Origin: Martensiomyces pterosporus | Taxonomy: Eukaryota > Kickxellomycota > Kickxellomycetes > Kickxellales > Kickxellaceae | Assembly: GCA_025201845.1 (NCBI GenBank) | Contig: MU603955.1 | Span: 97,508-161,507, forward strand | DNA length: 64,000 bases | Reading direction: 5' to 3' | In this document: piece by piece, positions 7,844 through 19,578 of the stretch | How positions within the stretch are numbered: position 1 is the first letter of the stretch | Layout: each line of letters begins with the position of its first letter | Translations under genes and position numbers: made by a program | Notes under the pieces: model-generated | Seen by the model: the letters and a program-made list of their open reading frames with translations, nothing else | Databases searched by the model: none | What the model was told of the DNA's origin: nothing

Positions 7844-10800
7844 CTATTCAACAAAAGCAGGCGCAGCCGACGAGGCCTGGTGCCTCTGCTGCTGCTGCTG
7901 CTGCTGGAGCAGGACGCGCTGCTGGTGTTGCTGGATCCGGAGCATATGGATCAACTGCTCCTGAGCAGCAGCAGCCGCACGGGATCCATTGTGAGCGGCG
8001 GCGGCAGCGGCGGAGGTGAGCGTGTTTGCGATAGAGCGCTGGATGACCGGGGTGCTGGCCACGGACATGGGGACGTTCATAACCGACCTCAAGTCCACTC
8101 CACCCATCACTGGAATCTGAGGGGTGGGCACGCTAGCAGTGGGCGTCATCATAGAAACGCTGGCCGCAGTGGTGGCCGCAGCAGCAGCAACAGCAGCTGC
8201 TGCAGCAGTGGTAGCCGAGGAGGGCACTGCAAAAGTGAACTCCTTCGACGCGGTAGGGCTGGCAGCCGACGACGAGGCGGCGGTCCACGAAGAAGAGGAG
8301 GCGGCAGAGAGGGCGGGCGAGGGTGCTGTAGGGCCAGTGGCATCCACAGAAGCGGCAGGCTCGCAGACCATGAGGCGGCCATTGCGCATGCCAGAGCGTG
8401 CCAGGAGGCGATGGAACTTCTCGTAGGTGCTGCGGTCCACGTACAGGCGATAGTCGATCATGTCCAAAAAGGCTCTCTCCATATCGCTGATCTGGGCCAG
8501 CGGGAGCTTGGTGATCTTGTTCCATGCGCGGTTCGAGTACGTGCGGTCGAACATGAACTTTGACGCACTGATCAGGGCAGCAACGAACATGCGACGCCCG
8601 CACTTGGTGACATCGGGCTTCTTGGGCTTGGGCTTGGCAGCCTGAGTGGCTTCTCCGTCCAGAGGCTTGTCAGCCTCGGGGGAGGCCAGCTGCTGGACAG
8701 AGACGCTGCGGGTCTCGGGCGCAACAGCGGGGGCGTTGGCAGCCTTGGTTGCTACGAACTGGCGGTACGAGTTGGGCAGGCTGTTGGCGCTTCCTGCCAG
8801 CACGCGGCGCTCGCTTCTGTTTTTCTCGGGGGTGAGCGGGGTGATCATTCCATTACCCAGCAGGTCCTTATCCATGGTGATATAGGTGATCTGGCCCATC
8901 TGCTGGGCCGAGGCTGGGGTGATCGGGCTAGAGTTGGGCGGGGACATGATGCTGCCACCATTGGTAGCGGCGGCGGCGGCGGCAGTGGTGACAACAGCCG
9001 GAGCACCAACAACAGCCCTCTGGGAAGAGCTGGCATCAGCAGAAGCACGGCGGCTGCTGTTAGCGTTGAGGGGGCTGCTGGGCGAGAGAGGTGGGGTGTT
9101 GTTTGCCGACTCCATGGCATCCCGCATCTCCTGGCCCTGCTGGATCCTCCTGGCCTGAGCCTCGAGCTCCTTCTTCTGCTGCTCCTCTTCCTCCTCCTTT
9201 TGGCGCTGTGCACGCTGCCTGGCCTGGATGATCGATTTGGCCCGGAGCAAGTAGAACATGCACAGTTCGAGGACATCGACACTCAGGCGCGACTGGCGGT
9301 GCGTCTCGGCAACAAAGCACCGGAGGGAGCAAAGCTGTGTGCGTTGTGAAATCGAGTGGTTGGGCCAGATGCTCTCGATAATAACACACGCGATGTCTAC
9401 GAATCGTACGCAAAAGTAGAGTGATTCTTGGCTTTAGTGCAGAGGGGTCCGAGAACAGCTGTGCTAGTAGATGGCGTGGTGCGGGTGCTGACAAAGGGTG
9501 CATGTGATATGCAGTGCGAGCGGTGTGAGAAAGAGACAGACAGAAAGGGGGGGGGCTCAAAGAATAAAGGTGGACAGCACGCGCACAATTGTACATGGCA
9601 TGACGATGCAGCCTGTTGATGCACGAAAAGGCACCCAAATCGTCAGGCACACCTGGAAGCACATGAGGAGATGGCGGGCGGTGTGTTCACGTATTTGGAA
9701 GTGTGATGGCACAGGTGGAGAAAGCAGCCCCGCTGGACAAGATTAGATATGGATGGCGCACAGCGCAGAGGGGAAATCAGCTGTGGTAGAAACACAGAAA
9801 GCACCCTCCACGCATACACAGGCGGGTTGTCAAAAGGGGGGCGAGGTTGCTGCGTTTAGAATGTCGGCGGCTGCATGCAACGCCGATATTCCGCATCACG
9901 TGGCCATGTCAGTGGAATTCAGCCACCACCACAACCACCACTCGTTCCATACAGAGAAAGCAAAGGCAGACCCCATAGAGACACAATAAGGTGGATAGGA
10001 AAAGGGAGAAATCACATCCACCGCCATTACATGCAAAGAAAAGAGCACACTGGCAGTGCTGGGGCAGGCGTGTGGAGAGGGGGAGAATGTGGGAATGCGG
10101 GAGGAGACTGGCTCTGAACTGACATGCGGGTAAGACCTTCAGCAGAAAAGGCAAATAATGCGGACTGAGTGTGCGGGCGCAGGTGGAAAGGCCGCTGTGA
10201 GACTCCCAACTCACACCATGCCATCCCCGCACAACACCGCACGCCCATGCGCCCCTCAAAGAAAAAAGCCAAGGCACGACAAGAGAAAGGAAAGAGACTT
10301 ACCGTATAGCTTATCGAGCTCAAGAGCCTCACGAACAAGGCCCTGGGCACCGCCCTCGGAGCCCGCAGAAGCGGCAGGCTCTGCGGGGGCGGTAGAGGTG
10401 CGAACGAACCGCGAGCGAGGGTCAACAGACAGAGCGCTGCTGGCGGTCTGCTGCTGGTGTGGCGCCTGCTGCTGGCGCTGGAGCTGGAGCTGGAGGTGCA
10501 GGAGCTGCTGGTAGTAGTACTTGGTATCCGCGCTGCGAGAGCGGGAGATGGCCGACGGGACGGACATCCTGTGAGCACCAGCCAAGGAAGGGGCTGCTGC
10601 CGAAGCTGCTGCGGCAATGGCTGCAGCGGCCGGGTTAAGCAGGTCGTTGATACGCACGCCACCGTGCGACAGCGACAAGCCCGAGGCGGCCCGGTCGTCG
10701 CGAGCGCGCTTTGAGCAGCGCCGGGCATCCTCGTCGGCAGCAAAATCCACAAGCTCCTCCCCTCTTTGTTGTTGCAGCTGCACAGCGTCGTCCTCAGTGC

Positions 10801-11176
10801 TGCTGCTGCATTGACCACGAGCCCGCTTCATGCTAGCCCGCTGCTGGGCGGTGTTCTGAACGGGCGAGGTGTAGGTGTGGTTGGTAGTTGTGGTTGTGGT
10901 TGTGGTAGTGGTAGTCATAGAAGTGTGGTGTGTGGGCCTCTTCTCGGAGAGGTCGCGGTGTTGGTATAAGTGAGGCAGTGCCGACGCCGAGAGAGTGTTT
11001 GAGAGAGCGGCGGCGGGCTTTGGGTCTTGCTTTTGGTACCACCCGTCTACATGCAGCGTCCGGTCGCTGCACAGGGTGGCCTGCTCCGTTTGCTGGGAGC
11101 AGGCACCCATAGCGGCTTCCTGACGGTGTAGACGGGCGCTAGGTTCAATCGGACAGTTGCTGGAGTACGAGACCAT
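7844..11176 (-). CDS. Pho85-type (PCL-like) cyclin with a split cyclin box
   Basis: Exon 1 is 11176-10303 and exon 2 is 9426-7844, with an 876-nt GT-AG intron (10302-9427); the product is 818 residues. The intron is placed because the exon 1 end ELDKLY joins in frame to ESLYFCVRFVDIACVIIES, giving the start of a PCL cyclin box. The box runs IWPNHSISQRTQLCSLRCF...LSVDVLELCMFYLLRAKSI (about 310-358). It is then interrupted by about 205 residues rich in Lys/Glu, Ser and Ala. It resumes at GRRMFVAALISASKFMFDR (about 568) through SDMERAFLDMIDYRLYV to about 637. N- and C-terminal tails carry Thr, Gln and Ala runs. By family it activates a Pho85/CDK5-like kinase; the PCL subtype cannot be named. The 4.5 kb upstream is gene-free and contains two ACGCGT boxes. 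Confidence 0.82.
9427..10302 (-). other. Long intron of the cyclin gene
   Basis: 876 nt with donor GTAAGT and acceptor CCAAG. A branch-like ACTAAA sits close to the acceptor. It interrupts codon 292, right at the start of the cyclin box. The other introns here, apart from GNL1 intron 3, are 91-206 nt, so this one is unusually long. No gene or RNA is recognisable inside it. Confidence 0.75.
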
Positions 11177-14100
11177 CGTTCAGAGTGCTATTTTCCGGTT
11201 AGAAAGCTGTGTCGTCAGATAGAGCGGCTCACAAAAACCCAGGCAAATGCTTTTTCTTCTTTCCGTAAAGTAAAATGGCGGCTACGAAAGAGAAGGAGTC
11301 CCTAGTACAAGAAATGGAAAGGCGGACGTCGAGTCTTTCTTTTTGCTGTTTGGCTGGATTGGAGTGGGAGAGGGCGAGCGAATTGCAGGACGGCAAATTT
11401 GATAATGTAGAAATAAATAAGTCGAAGCGAGCAAGAGAGGAGAGGCGTGTAGGCTGCCTCAAATAATATAAAAGAATGCGAGTGTGGGTTTGTTGCGGGC
11501 GCAGGCCAAAAGAGGGGGAAACTGAGAATGACTCCTTATTAGCCTCGCTCCTTGGCTGCCGCCATGCTACCCGTGCCCAGCCAGCCCAAGCCAGCAAGCC
11601 AGCTAGCCAGCGTGTCCTGTGTGTGCGTTTGTCAGCGCTGCTTGGCTGCGTCGCTTGCTGTGCGGCCACCGCGCCTCCCTCTCTTCCCATCAAAAATTTT
11701 CTTTCCCTCCATTCGCTCTGCCTCCATGCTGTAATCATGCCCAAAAATGCGCCTGCGCAGCAATGCCCGCAGCAAATCATTGGCCCAGAATCAGTCTCTC
11801 AAGGCTTTGGAAAGTAGGTGCTGGAGCGGAGGAGGGGGGTGGTTGGGTGCGAGGGCTGCGGGCCCAGGCCTTGCCGCGCTCCCAACAAAGCATGGATATA
11901 TTTTTATGAAGCCAGGAGAAATCAGCCAGCCAGTCAGCGCTCCCTTGATTTCTCTTCCGAGTCACTTGCTGCCGCAAGAAAGCACAGCCTTGCATCGGGC
12001 AGAGATTAAGCGACGCCGCAAAGGGATCCGCCTTTTCCAGGGCCGCTGCTGCCGCTGACACATTCGTCCTGCAACGGCCGGCCCAGCGCGGACTGCTGCC
12101 TCGTTACGCGTGCCGTGGACGCAGAGCCCCCAGCAAGGCTCGCCTCCGCCCCAGGCCTCTGGTTCCGTCCTGGGCCCATCGCTTTTCCGCCTTCAATCAG
12201 CGTGGGGCTCGAGCAAGAAAGCGGCCAGGCTGCTGCTGCTGCTGCTGCTGCTGCTGTAGTGCGCTTGGCTGTGTGCTGCGCTCTGCTTGGCGGTTCAGCT
12301 GACCCTCCGATGGAACAGCCAACCACGAGATGAATGGCGGCAAATCGAACAACACATCACCCTCGCTGGAGCCAACCACGGCCAGCAGCACACATCAAAG
12401 TTACCGGGCAGAGCCATCCACAGGCACGCTAAACAGAAAAGCGCCGTGGCCCACGCCGGCTCCTTTTTGCAGCAGCACGCGCAGCCCATGTCCGCAATCG
12501 TCGCCACTGCCGCTGCAAGGCACTGCTGCTTGGTAATGGCGGGCTGCGCATACACTAACAGTCCATGGTGAACCATGCCATCTGCCTCAGCACTAGCGTG
12601 CTGCTATAGTTTCTGCGCTTAGGTAACACACAAGCGCCTCTGCTCGGCGGATTCTCTGCATTTCAAATCCAAAGCACTGCGTGGAGAAGCCACTGCGCAG
12701 CCCAAAAGAAAACGCAACGGCGGCTGTCAATTAGTAATTCCCACTACTAGCGCGGACGCGTAAGCACAGCCGATGGCGACGGCGGCCGCTCGCTTGCCGA
12801 CCCGCGCCAAGACGGAGGTAGAGAATAACCTGATCTTATGTGCGTGATCGGTCGTATCTGCCCACACTCTCGCATGGCAGATTAGTGCCAAGTCCTGCCC
12901 CCTCGCATTCGCTCCGCAGTACCGACCAGCGCTGCCTTTCCTCCTGCCCGACCTTGCCTTTCCTCTACAGCTGCGGTCCCCGCTGCTGCTCCTGCGCAGG
13001 CAAAGAACTAGCGTAGTCACATCTGGCAGACCTACATGTGCTTTGGCTGCTTGATTAGTCAACACGGCTACTCGCGACTGAATTTGATACGCCAACTCCT
13101 GTCAGCTGAATCACCAGTCTCTTCTAGAGAGTCCGTTTTGATTGCCCAGACAATTCCGCTAACCAGACTAATGAGCAAGCAGCCGTCAGATACGCTTGCG
13201 TGCAGAGGATGCAAATGCCAGCACCCAACACCAAGGTTCACACATCATGGCACCACACTGACATGTGGCGGGAGGCTGGAGACGCAGGAAAAGGTGCTCT
13301 GGCTCGCTTTGGGGGTGCTGGCAAAGACAATGGGCGCTTTTCCGTGCCGCTAACGCTCAGCCATTGCTTGCAAGCAAAGTCTTCTGTTTTATTTGGCATC
13401 TGCTGACACATGTATGATGTCTTATTGTTTTCATGCCATGCCTGTCTGAATTGGCTCACGCTTTTGCGATGTTGAAAAGCCGGACGGGCATGCTGTCTCT
13501 TCGGCCGAAAAGTGCGAGTCTTAGAGCCGCCGGCTGCCTATTATAGAATGTTTACCTTTTCTCCTGATTTTCCAGTTCCGTGACTCGCACCACGCACCAG
13601 GCAGCGCCATTGCTGCACACACACGACGGCGTAAACACACGCTGCTGTGTGCCCACTGCCCGCCAGCTTCGCCAGACGAACACGCACCGCACTCACTCCA
13701 CATACCACGGGTACAGCACGCATTTTCGCTGCGTGTACGAATGCTGCAAGACCCTCTCGTGTCGCTGGCACTTTTGGTGACAGGTGGCGAGACAGCAGCG
13801 CGGATATCCCACTCTCCACTCGCTTTCACGCATTCCGCAAATCGCTCCCCTGGGACATGCACCCAATGGCAGGCATATGCACATCATCACAAAGAAATTA
13901 TTATTGTACGGTGGCCGCAGCAGCGCCTCTCGCTCCCCACACCAGCAGCAAACTCCCCGCAATTTCGACTCCCTGATAGCGCGCTGTCGGCCCGCACACA
14001 AAACCAGCGTATCCCGCACATGCATACGTGGGAGAGAAAACAGGATGTGCTGGCTAATGAAAGCTGCTGCTTTTTGACTAGCAGTGCTTCTTGCGGCACC

Positions 14101-15721
14101 CTCTTTGGATCTGCCAGGTGCCCGAGCTTTTTGCATCAAAGAAGCTGCGCGAGGGATGCGCACTGCAGAGGCACTGTGCATCGAGCTGAGCTGAATCAGG
14201 GACAGCTGCCTTTCCATGCCGGCGAATTTGATTTCTCCACCAGGGTGTTTTCCATGGAAGGGAGTAGAGGGCTCCTGCGCCAAAGGCAGCGTCTGCCAGG
14301 CAACCCCAACATCGCAAAGCGAAATCAACGCCTTTACAGCTCGCACTTTCTGCACCTCCCTTATCATGCCTGAGTAGCACTTGCATCCGTTTTCCAGCCT
14401 CACAGTGCTGCTGGGTACCAGCTCGCATGCGTATCTATGAGCTTGCCTAAGAAAAAAAAAGTGGCAGGCACGTTCGCTGCCGGAGTATCAGCAGTTTGAT
14501 TAATCTGTGATGCAGGGGAGCCATGTGTATGTGCAATACATGTGAGCATCCTGCCACCGTCCTTCCCGCTATCTCCACCCCGCTGATTCTCTATTTTGTC
14601 TTTGCTTTCTTGGCATCCCCACGCCATTCCACTCTTCCCTGCCCCTGCGCTTGTTGGCGGCTCCCGGAAACCGCAAGCAGAATCACCTTCTGGTCATCCT
14701 GGCGTGAATCAAACGACGGCATTGTTGCTTCGGCATTCAGCTGGCAAAAATCAATGAACAGCGCTTAATCTCGCTTGCTCTTGTTGTCTCCGCTCGATAA
14801 TCATTCATGAATGCATCGCTTTTGTTTGCCTTGTGATAAGATCCACATGCATACAGCCGGGCAAACAGGTGACTGGGGATGTGCACCCCGCCCGCCCCAT
14901 GAGAGCGAGTCGGTGCGGCTCGGCTACAGAGCTGCATCCAAAGAGCCGCATCCAAAGCAGGAGCTCCATACCGCACCATGCAACAAAGCGCCTGATGCCC
15001 TCCTTGCAGATGGATAGATAGATAAATTAGATGACTGCACAATTACTAAGACGGAAAGCCAGGCAGGCGGCCAAGTTGGTCAATGCCTTTCACCAAGCAA
15101 GACATGTCCGGCAAGAAAGCCTGCCAAGCCCACCGTAATGTAGCCGGCGGCCTTTGTCGCTCCTTCTCCATCCCTGAAGGGGGCGATAGGCAACAAAGAC
15201 TTTGCATTTCTTAGGAGACCACATAACAGCACAGCTAGCAGCATTTACACACTCTCTTGTCTTAGCTGATTCACACAGCATACCAGTGCCTGGGCATATG
15301 CACACCATGCACCCTGGTAGCAGCCCTGGAGCACATACCAAACGTATGCACTGCAAAGCACCAACAAGCCATGTACTCCAGTGCATTCCCCTCTTGCGCT
15401 AACGGCGGAATGCATGCTGCGACACCCATGTCTGCTGCACATTCATCGCCCGAGCTTGATCTGGTCCAACCAACCAGCTTCACGTGACATTTGATCTGAT
15501 CACAACTAGGTATTGGTGACGTGCAGCGAGATCACGCTGTGGGCGCTCTGAACACAAAAAGTGGCTCGTTCAGCCAGCTCTAGCGCTGTTCTCTTGTTTA
15601 CTAGTAGCTGCTGTCCCCACTTTGAATTTACTGTCCATTTCCTTCGATCTGCAACGCACGCATCGTGGTTTACACCTCGGGTCAGAAAAGCACAGCCGTA
15701 CAGTCAAAGTAGACTTCCAAA
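11177..15721. other. 4.5-kb gene-free region between divergent cyclin and GNL1 genes
   Basis: I see no conserved protein on either strand. The longest frame (minus strand, 14403-13693, 236 codons) is rich in Cys, Met and His and matches nothing I know. Contents include a 9-copy CTG run (12230-12256), two ACGCGT hexamers (12106-12111 and 12756-12761, the second followed by AA, i.e. MCB-like) and many short AT-poor stretches. It may hold the extended promoter of the cyclin gene or an unannotated RNA. No tRNA-like B box was found. Confidence 0.55.
12230..12256. repeat. (CTG)9 trinucleotide repeat, non-coding
   Basis: Nine uninterrupted CTG units lie outside any supported gene, unlike the many CAG/CTG runs in this window that encode Gln or Ala. 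Confidence 0.9.
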
Positions 15722-18419
15722 ATGGGCGGTAATCGCAAAAAGCCCTTCAGCGTCAAGCAAAAGAAAGCTCAAATGCAGGCCAAGCGAGCCAAAAAGCGCG
15801 AGCAAGCAGAGGCAGAAGCCGACGACTGGGACTTTAACAAGCAAAACCTCTCGTTCGCGCTGCCGGCTGAAGAACTAGAAGCGCTCAACATTACAAGTGA
15901 CAAGCGGCAGACAGCAGCTACCACTGCTGCTACTACTGGTGCTACTGCTAGCGGCAGCAGTAATGCCACAGAGCCCGCTGATAAGACAGGAGAAGAGGTT
16001 AGGAATAAGCTCACTTCGCGGTTCGACAAGCTTTCTCGGCAGCAGGTTGAGATCAACAAGAGGATCAGTATGCGGCCGCTGCAGAGATTGAGTGCCGAGG
16101 AGGGACTGACTATGTCGTTTGAGGACGCGTATTCGGCGGATGTGGATATTCCTGTGCGCCCGCTTTGGTCTTATCGCCAGTCGAGGGAGCAACTGGAGAA
16201 GAGAGAGGAGGAGTACTTTGCTCAGTGGCTAAAGGAAATCAAAGAGCTGCAGGATATGGATTCCGTCAGTCTTTACGAAAAGAACCTGGAGGTCTGGCGC
16301 CAACTGTAAGTATAGCGTCAACATCGCCACACACTGCTACTATCCCATGCGTGTTCGTGACTCTGACATTGCATATTTCAATATTGCTCTTTTTAGGTGG
16401 AGGGTGGTCGAGATCAGCGACATCCTGCTCCTGGTGGTTGACATACGTCACCCAGTGCTGCACTTCCCGCCATCGCTGTACCGGTACATCAGCGAGACCA
16501 CCGGCAAGCCCATCGTTGTGGTGTTCAACAAGACGGATCTGGTGGCAGCCAACACTGTACGTGCATGGAAGCACTACTTCAAGCAGCAGTTTCCAGCGCT
16601 TGTGCTTACGAGCTTCTGCTGCTATCGCGACAAGGTGCTAGCTAATGACACCAACCTGTGCGATCTGAAGATGAGGAAGAAGAAACCGCGTAAGCGCGTT
16701 TATGACTCGTCTCTCGTCGGGGATTTGTTCGAGGCGTGCCAGAGTGTCTGCGACAAACAGAAACGGAGTCTGGTTGATTGGGATGCGCTGGTTGCCAGGT
16801 ACAGAAGCAGCGAGTCTGATAACGAGGATGGGGAAGGTGAAGAAGAGGTGGATGAAGATGACAGCGATGGGTCTAGCGATGAGGACGGCGGAAACAAGGA
16901 AGCTGAGCGAGGCGACGCAGAGGCTGCGAGAAAGGAGACGGCAGACGGGCATGTCGAGACTGTCAGCAGCAAGTATGTGACTCTGGGTCTGGTAGGTCAC
17001 CCAAATGTAGGAAAGAGCACCGTGATCAACAGCATAATGGGCCGTACCGTTGTGAGCACCAGCCGCACACCTGGGCATACAAAGCACTTCCAGACAATCC
17101 ACGTTACGCCAACACTTCGCCTGTGCGATTGCCCTGGACTAGTCTTTCCATGCGTCGTTGAGCGGCCGCTGCAAATCCTTGCTGGGCTGTATAACATTGC
17201 TCAGGTGCAAGAGCCGTTTACTTGCGTAAAGTACCTGGCTGAACGTGTGCCCGTAGAGAAGGTCCTCAATCTGCAGAATCCCGAGTCTGTGTCTACGGCG
17301 AACGGAGAGTGGTCGGCATGGGCGATATGCGAAGGTAAGTTCAGCAAGCAACTGCACACGCGAATTTGAAGTGGGTTTGTAGCTCAAAATCAAATAACGT
17401 TTGGTGTGCTAACGCGGGACAAGGCAGCTACTACGTATTGTGTGGGCGTGACTTTCCATTGTTCTCTCTTGCTTTCTTTGTAGCATTCGCAATTGACCGC
17501 GGGTTCTACACATCAAAGGCAGCAAGGCCCGATGTCTACCGCGCAGGTAAGTTTCTGCTGAGTTGCCGAGACATTTCCGTGCACATCTTTGACTCTTTTT
17601 TTTTTTTTTTTTTTGGTCCGTCATGGGGGATGGCTGGTGGTATGCAAGATGCCCATCCGTTTATGTGCTCCCAGTGTGTTCCATCTCCCCCCAAATAGCA
17701 AAATCCGCTCCAACGCTCTTGCACCCAAAACAAACATCACTGCTCCATGTGGATGCAAGGTCTCTGCACTTGTTTATTTCGTCCTGCATGAATGGCCCCT
17801 GTTTATTTTTCCCTTCGTTCGTTTGCCAGCCATGTGGTGGAGGGAGGAAAATAGTGGATGAATGGACAATGCAGTGACATTTTGGGCAACCTTGCGCTTG
17901 TTCTCAGGAGCCCAACCCCTTCACACTGCTGCACACGCACATGTAGCGTGTGGCTCTACAAAATAGATGGGTCACTCACATATACGAGTGGGTGTGAGCT
18001 ACAGCGACTTGGGGCGTTTTCTGCGAGCACAATGGCTGGGCAGGTGCTTGGTGGAATGTGAAACCCCTATCTCGCCCCATTCAGCCCAACATCCACAGTG
18101 TAAGCTAATCGTGAACTGGTTCTCTTTCCCTTTTCCCTTGCCTGGTATTGTCTTTGTAGCGCTGCACATTCTCAGGTGGGAGCTAGATGGGCGGGTGCTG
18201 CTGTCCTTTAAACCACCAAATTTCCATACTGATTTTGCATACCTCAGGGAGGATGAGCAAAGCTTGCTGGTGGCTGAGGATCGACGCGATGAGCGTGGTA
18301 ATAGCAGTGAGAATGGTGGCGAAACAACGTCGTCAGCGTCAGGTGACGAGGATAGCGACAATGACAAGCCAATTGGCCAACAATCAGCGTTTGCTATTCT
18401 CGGCGACATGGACTGCTGA
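15722..18419 (+). CDS. GNL1/HSR1-type circularly permuted GTPase, four exons
   Basis: Exons are 15722-16305, 16397-17334, 17484-17546 and 18160-18419; introns are 91, 149 and 613 nt, all GT-AG; the product is 614 residues. Each junction was fixed by alignment to the GNL1 pattern: EVWRQ|LWRVVEISD, WAICE|AFAIDRGFYTSKAA, DVYRA|ALHILRWELDGR. The N-terminus KKPFSVKQKKAQMQAKR is a GNL1 signature and probably a nucleolar/nuclear basic signal. The G motifs come in permuted order: G4 NKTD (239-242), then G1 GHPNVGKST (395-403), then G3 DCPGL (439-443). An acidic insert (about 315-370) lies between G4 and G1. The relatives Lsg1, Nug1 and Nog2 act in 60S ribosome assembly, and a ribosome-related role is likely here. 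It is clearly GNL1 rather than Lsg1 by the N-terminal and C-terminal motifs. Confidence 0.93.
17547..18159 (+). other. Long third intron of GNL1 with a T19 tract
   Basis: 613 nt. The donor is GTAAGT and the acceptor TTTGTAG. It contains an uninterrupted run of 19 T (17596-17614) near its 5' end, far from the acceptor where a pyrimidine tract would be expected. It is four to seven times longer than the other two introns of the gene. Confidence 0.8.
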
Positions 18420-19578
18420 CACGGAGAGGAGGGCTCCATCGCCTGTGCCAGTTGTCACTACAAGCACACCAGCAGCGTGCCAGAGAATGCTAACTGGAGC
18501 ACCCTGTATTTGTGGGTGGACGAGAGCAACTAAATGTGTCGGCTTGTATTAAACCACTGCTATCACCAACCTAGTGTTTTCCTTCCATCTCCTGGGCAGC
18601 CAACATGTAATAATCAAAATGAGGGAGTAGCGGCTTGTTTTGCTGCCTTTGCAACAATGGAAAGGGTGTTTGGCTAAGAACAACGAGTATATCTGACATT
18701 AGTAGTAGTCGCCATGCGAGCAGTATGCGGGCAGGGAGACGGGGTTGGGTTGCCGATCCAGCAGTTGAAGCTGGTGTGATCAGCGTGGTGTTTGCAAAAA
18801 TCCAACTATGCTGTCAGAATTGCGTATGTCTACCATCACCATGTCTACTGCCTTCTTTCCCTGGCTATATTGCAATTTCCATACACTTGCCATTCTAGCA
18901 GGCAGCAGCTGGATGGACAATGATCTTTCTGCATTGTTCTCCCACTTATTTATACTCTCATTCCTCACTCCACCCCACTCCACTCCACCCGTTCCCCATC
19001 CACTCCTCTTACTCCGCAGGGTGTCGCCTGCAATGCCCGTCCCCTATTGTGCTTGGGGGTTTTGTCGCTGCCGTCACATCGCCAGAGAATGCCATCCACT
19101 TAAAAATCCAGGATGTCGGCAGCGGCAGCGGCAGCGGCATCGGCAGCAGCGGTTAGGGCGAAAATGGGGGACAAAGGAAGCAAATGTTACTATTTGAGTG
19201 CACAGCGCACATCATTCACATTGCATATATTAAAATCTATTATCACAGTCTCATATTTTCGATAGTTTTTGCTATTGCATGGGATTGGCAATCCACATAT
19301 TTTCTGCACCATGTGACAGCCTAAATACATGCATTCCTTGGTATTCCTTGGTATTCCTTGGTATTTGCAGCTGAAGATGGAAGCTGCCGGTTTCCGGTAG
19401 CAGACATCCAAAAGGAATGAAAAATAAAAATCTTGTAGTTCAAAACAGCGAAATAAACAAACAAAAAACTTGGCTATGGTAGGAGGAGGTATTGAAAAGT
19501 AGAATCGGGAAAGAAATAGCCTCGGCGTTTTTTTCTTTTTGCAAGGGCTGGGGCGCGATTTCTCCAGACAGGGGCCAC
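18420..19578. other. Convergent intergenic region, GNL1 and zinc-finger gene 3' ends
   Basis: 1,159 bp without a supported gene. It contains a 10-bp tandem repeat (19331-19366) and an interrupted GGCAGC hexanucleotide run near 19114-19150. It is unusually long for two converging genes here; other converging pairs are 62-419 bp apart, except the CKS1 side. Confidence 0.55.
19331..19366. repeat. Tandem repeat of GTATTCCTTG, about 3.5 copies
   Basis: The third and second units are identical and the first differs by one base. It lies about 215 bp beyond the 3' end of the zinc-finger gene. Confidence 0.85.

Noticed and set aside
13693..14403. 236-codon minus-strand frame in the 4.5-kb spacer
   Set aside because: No recognisable motif, a Cys/His/Met-rich composition typical of translated non-coding DNA here, and no splice or polyadenylation context.
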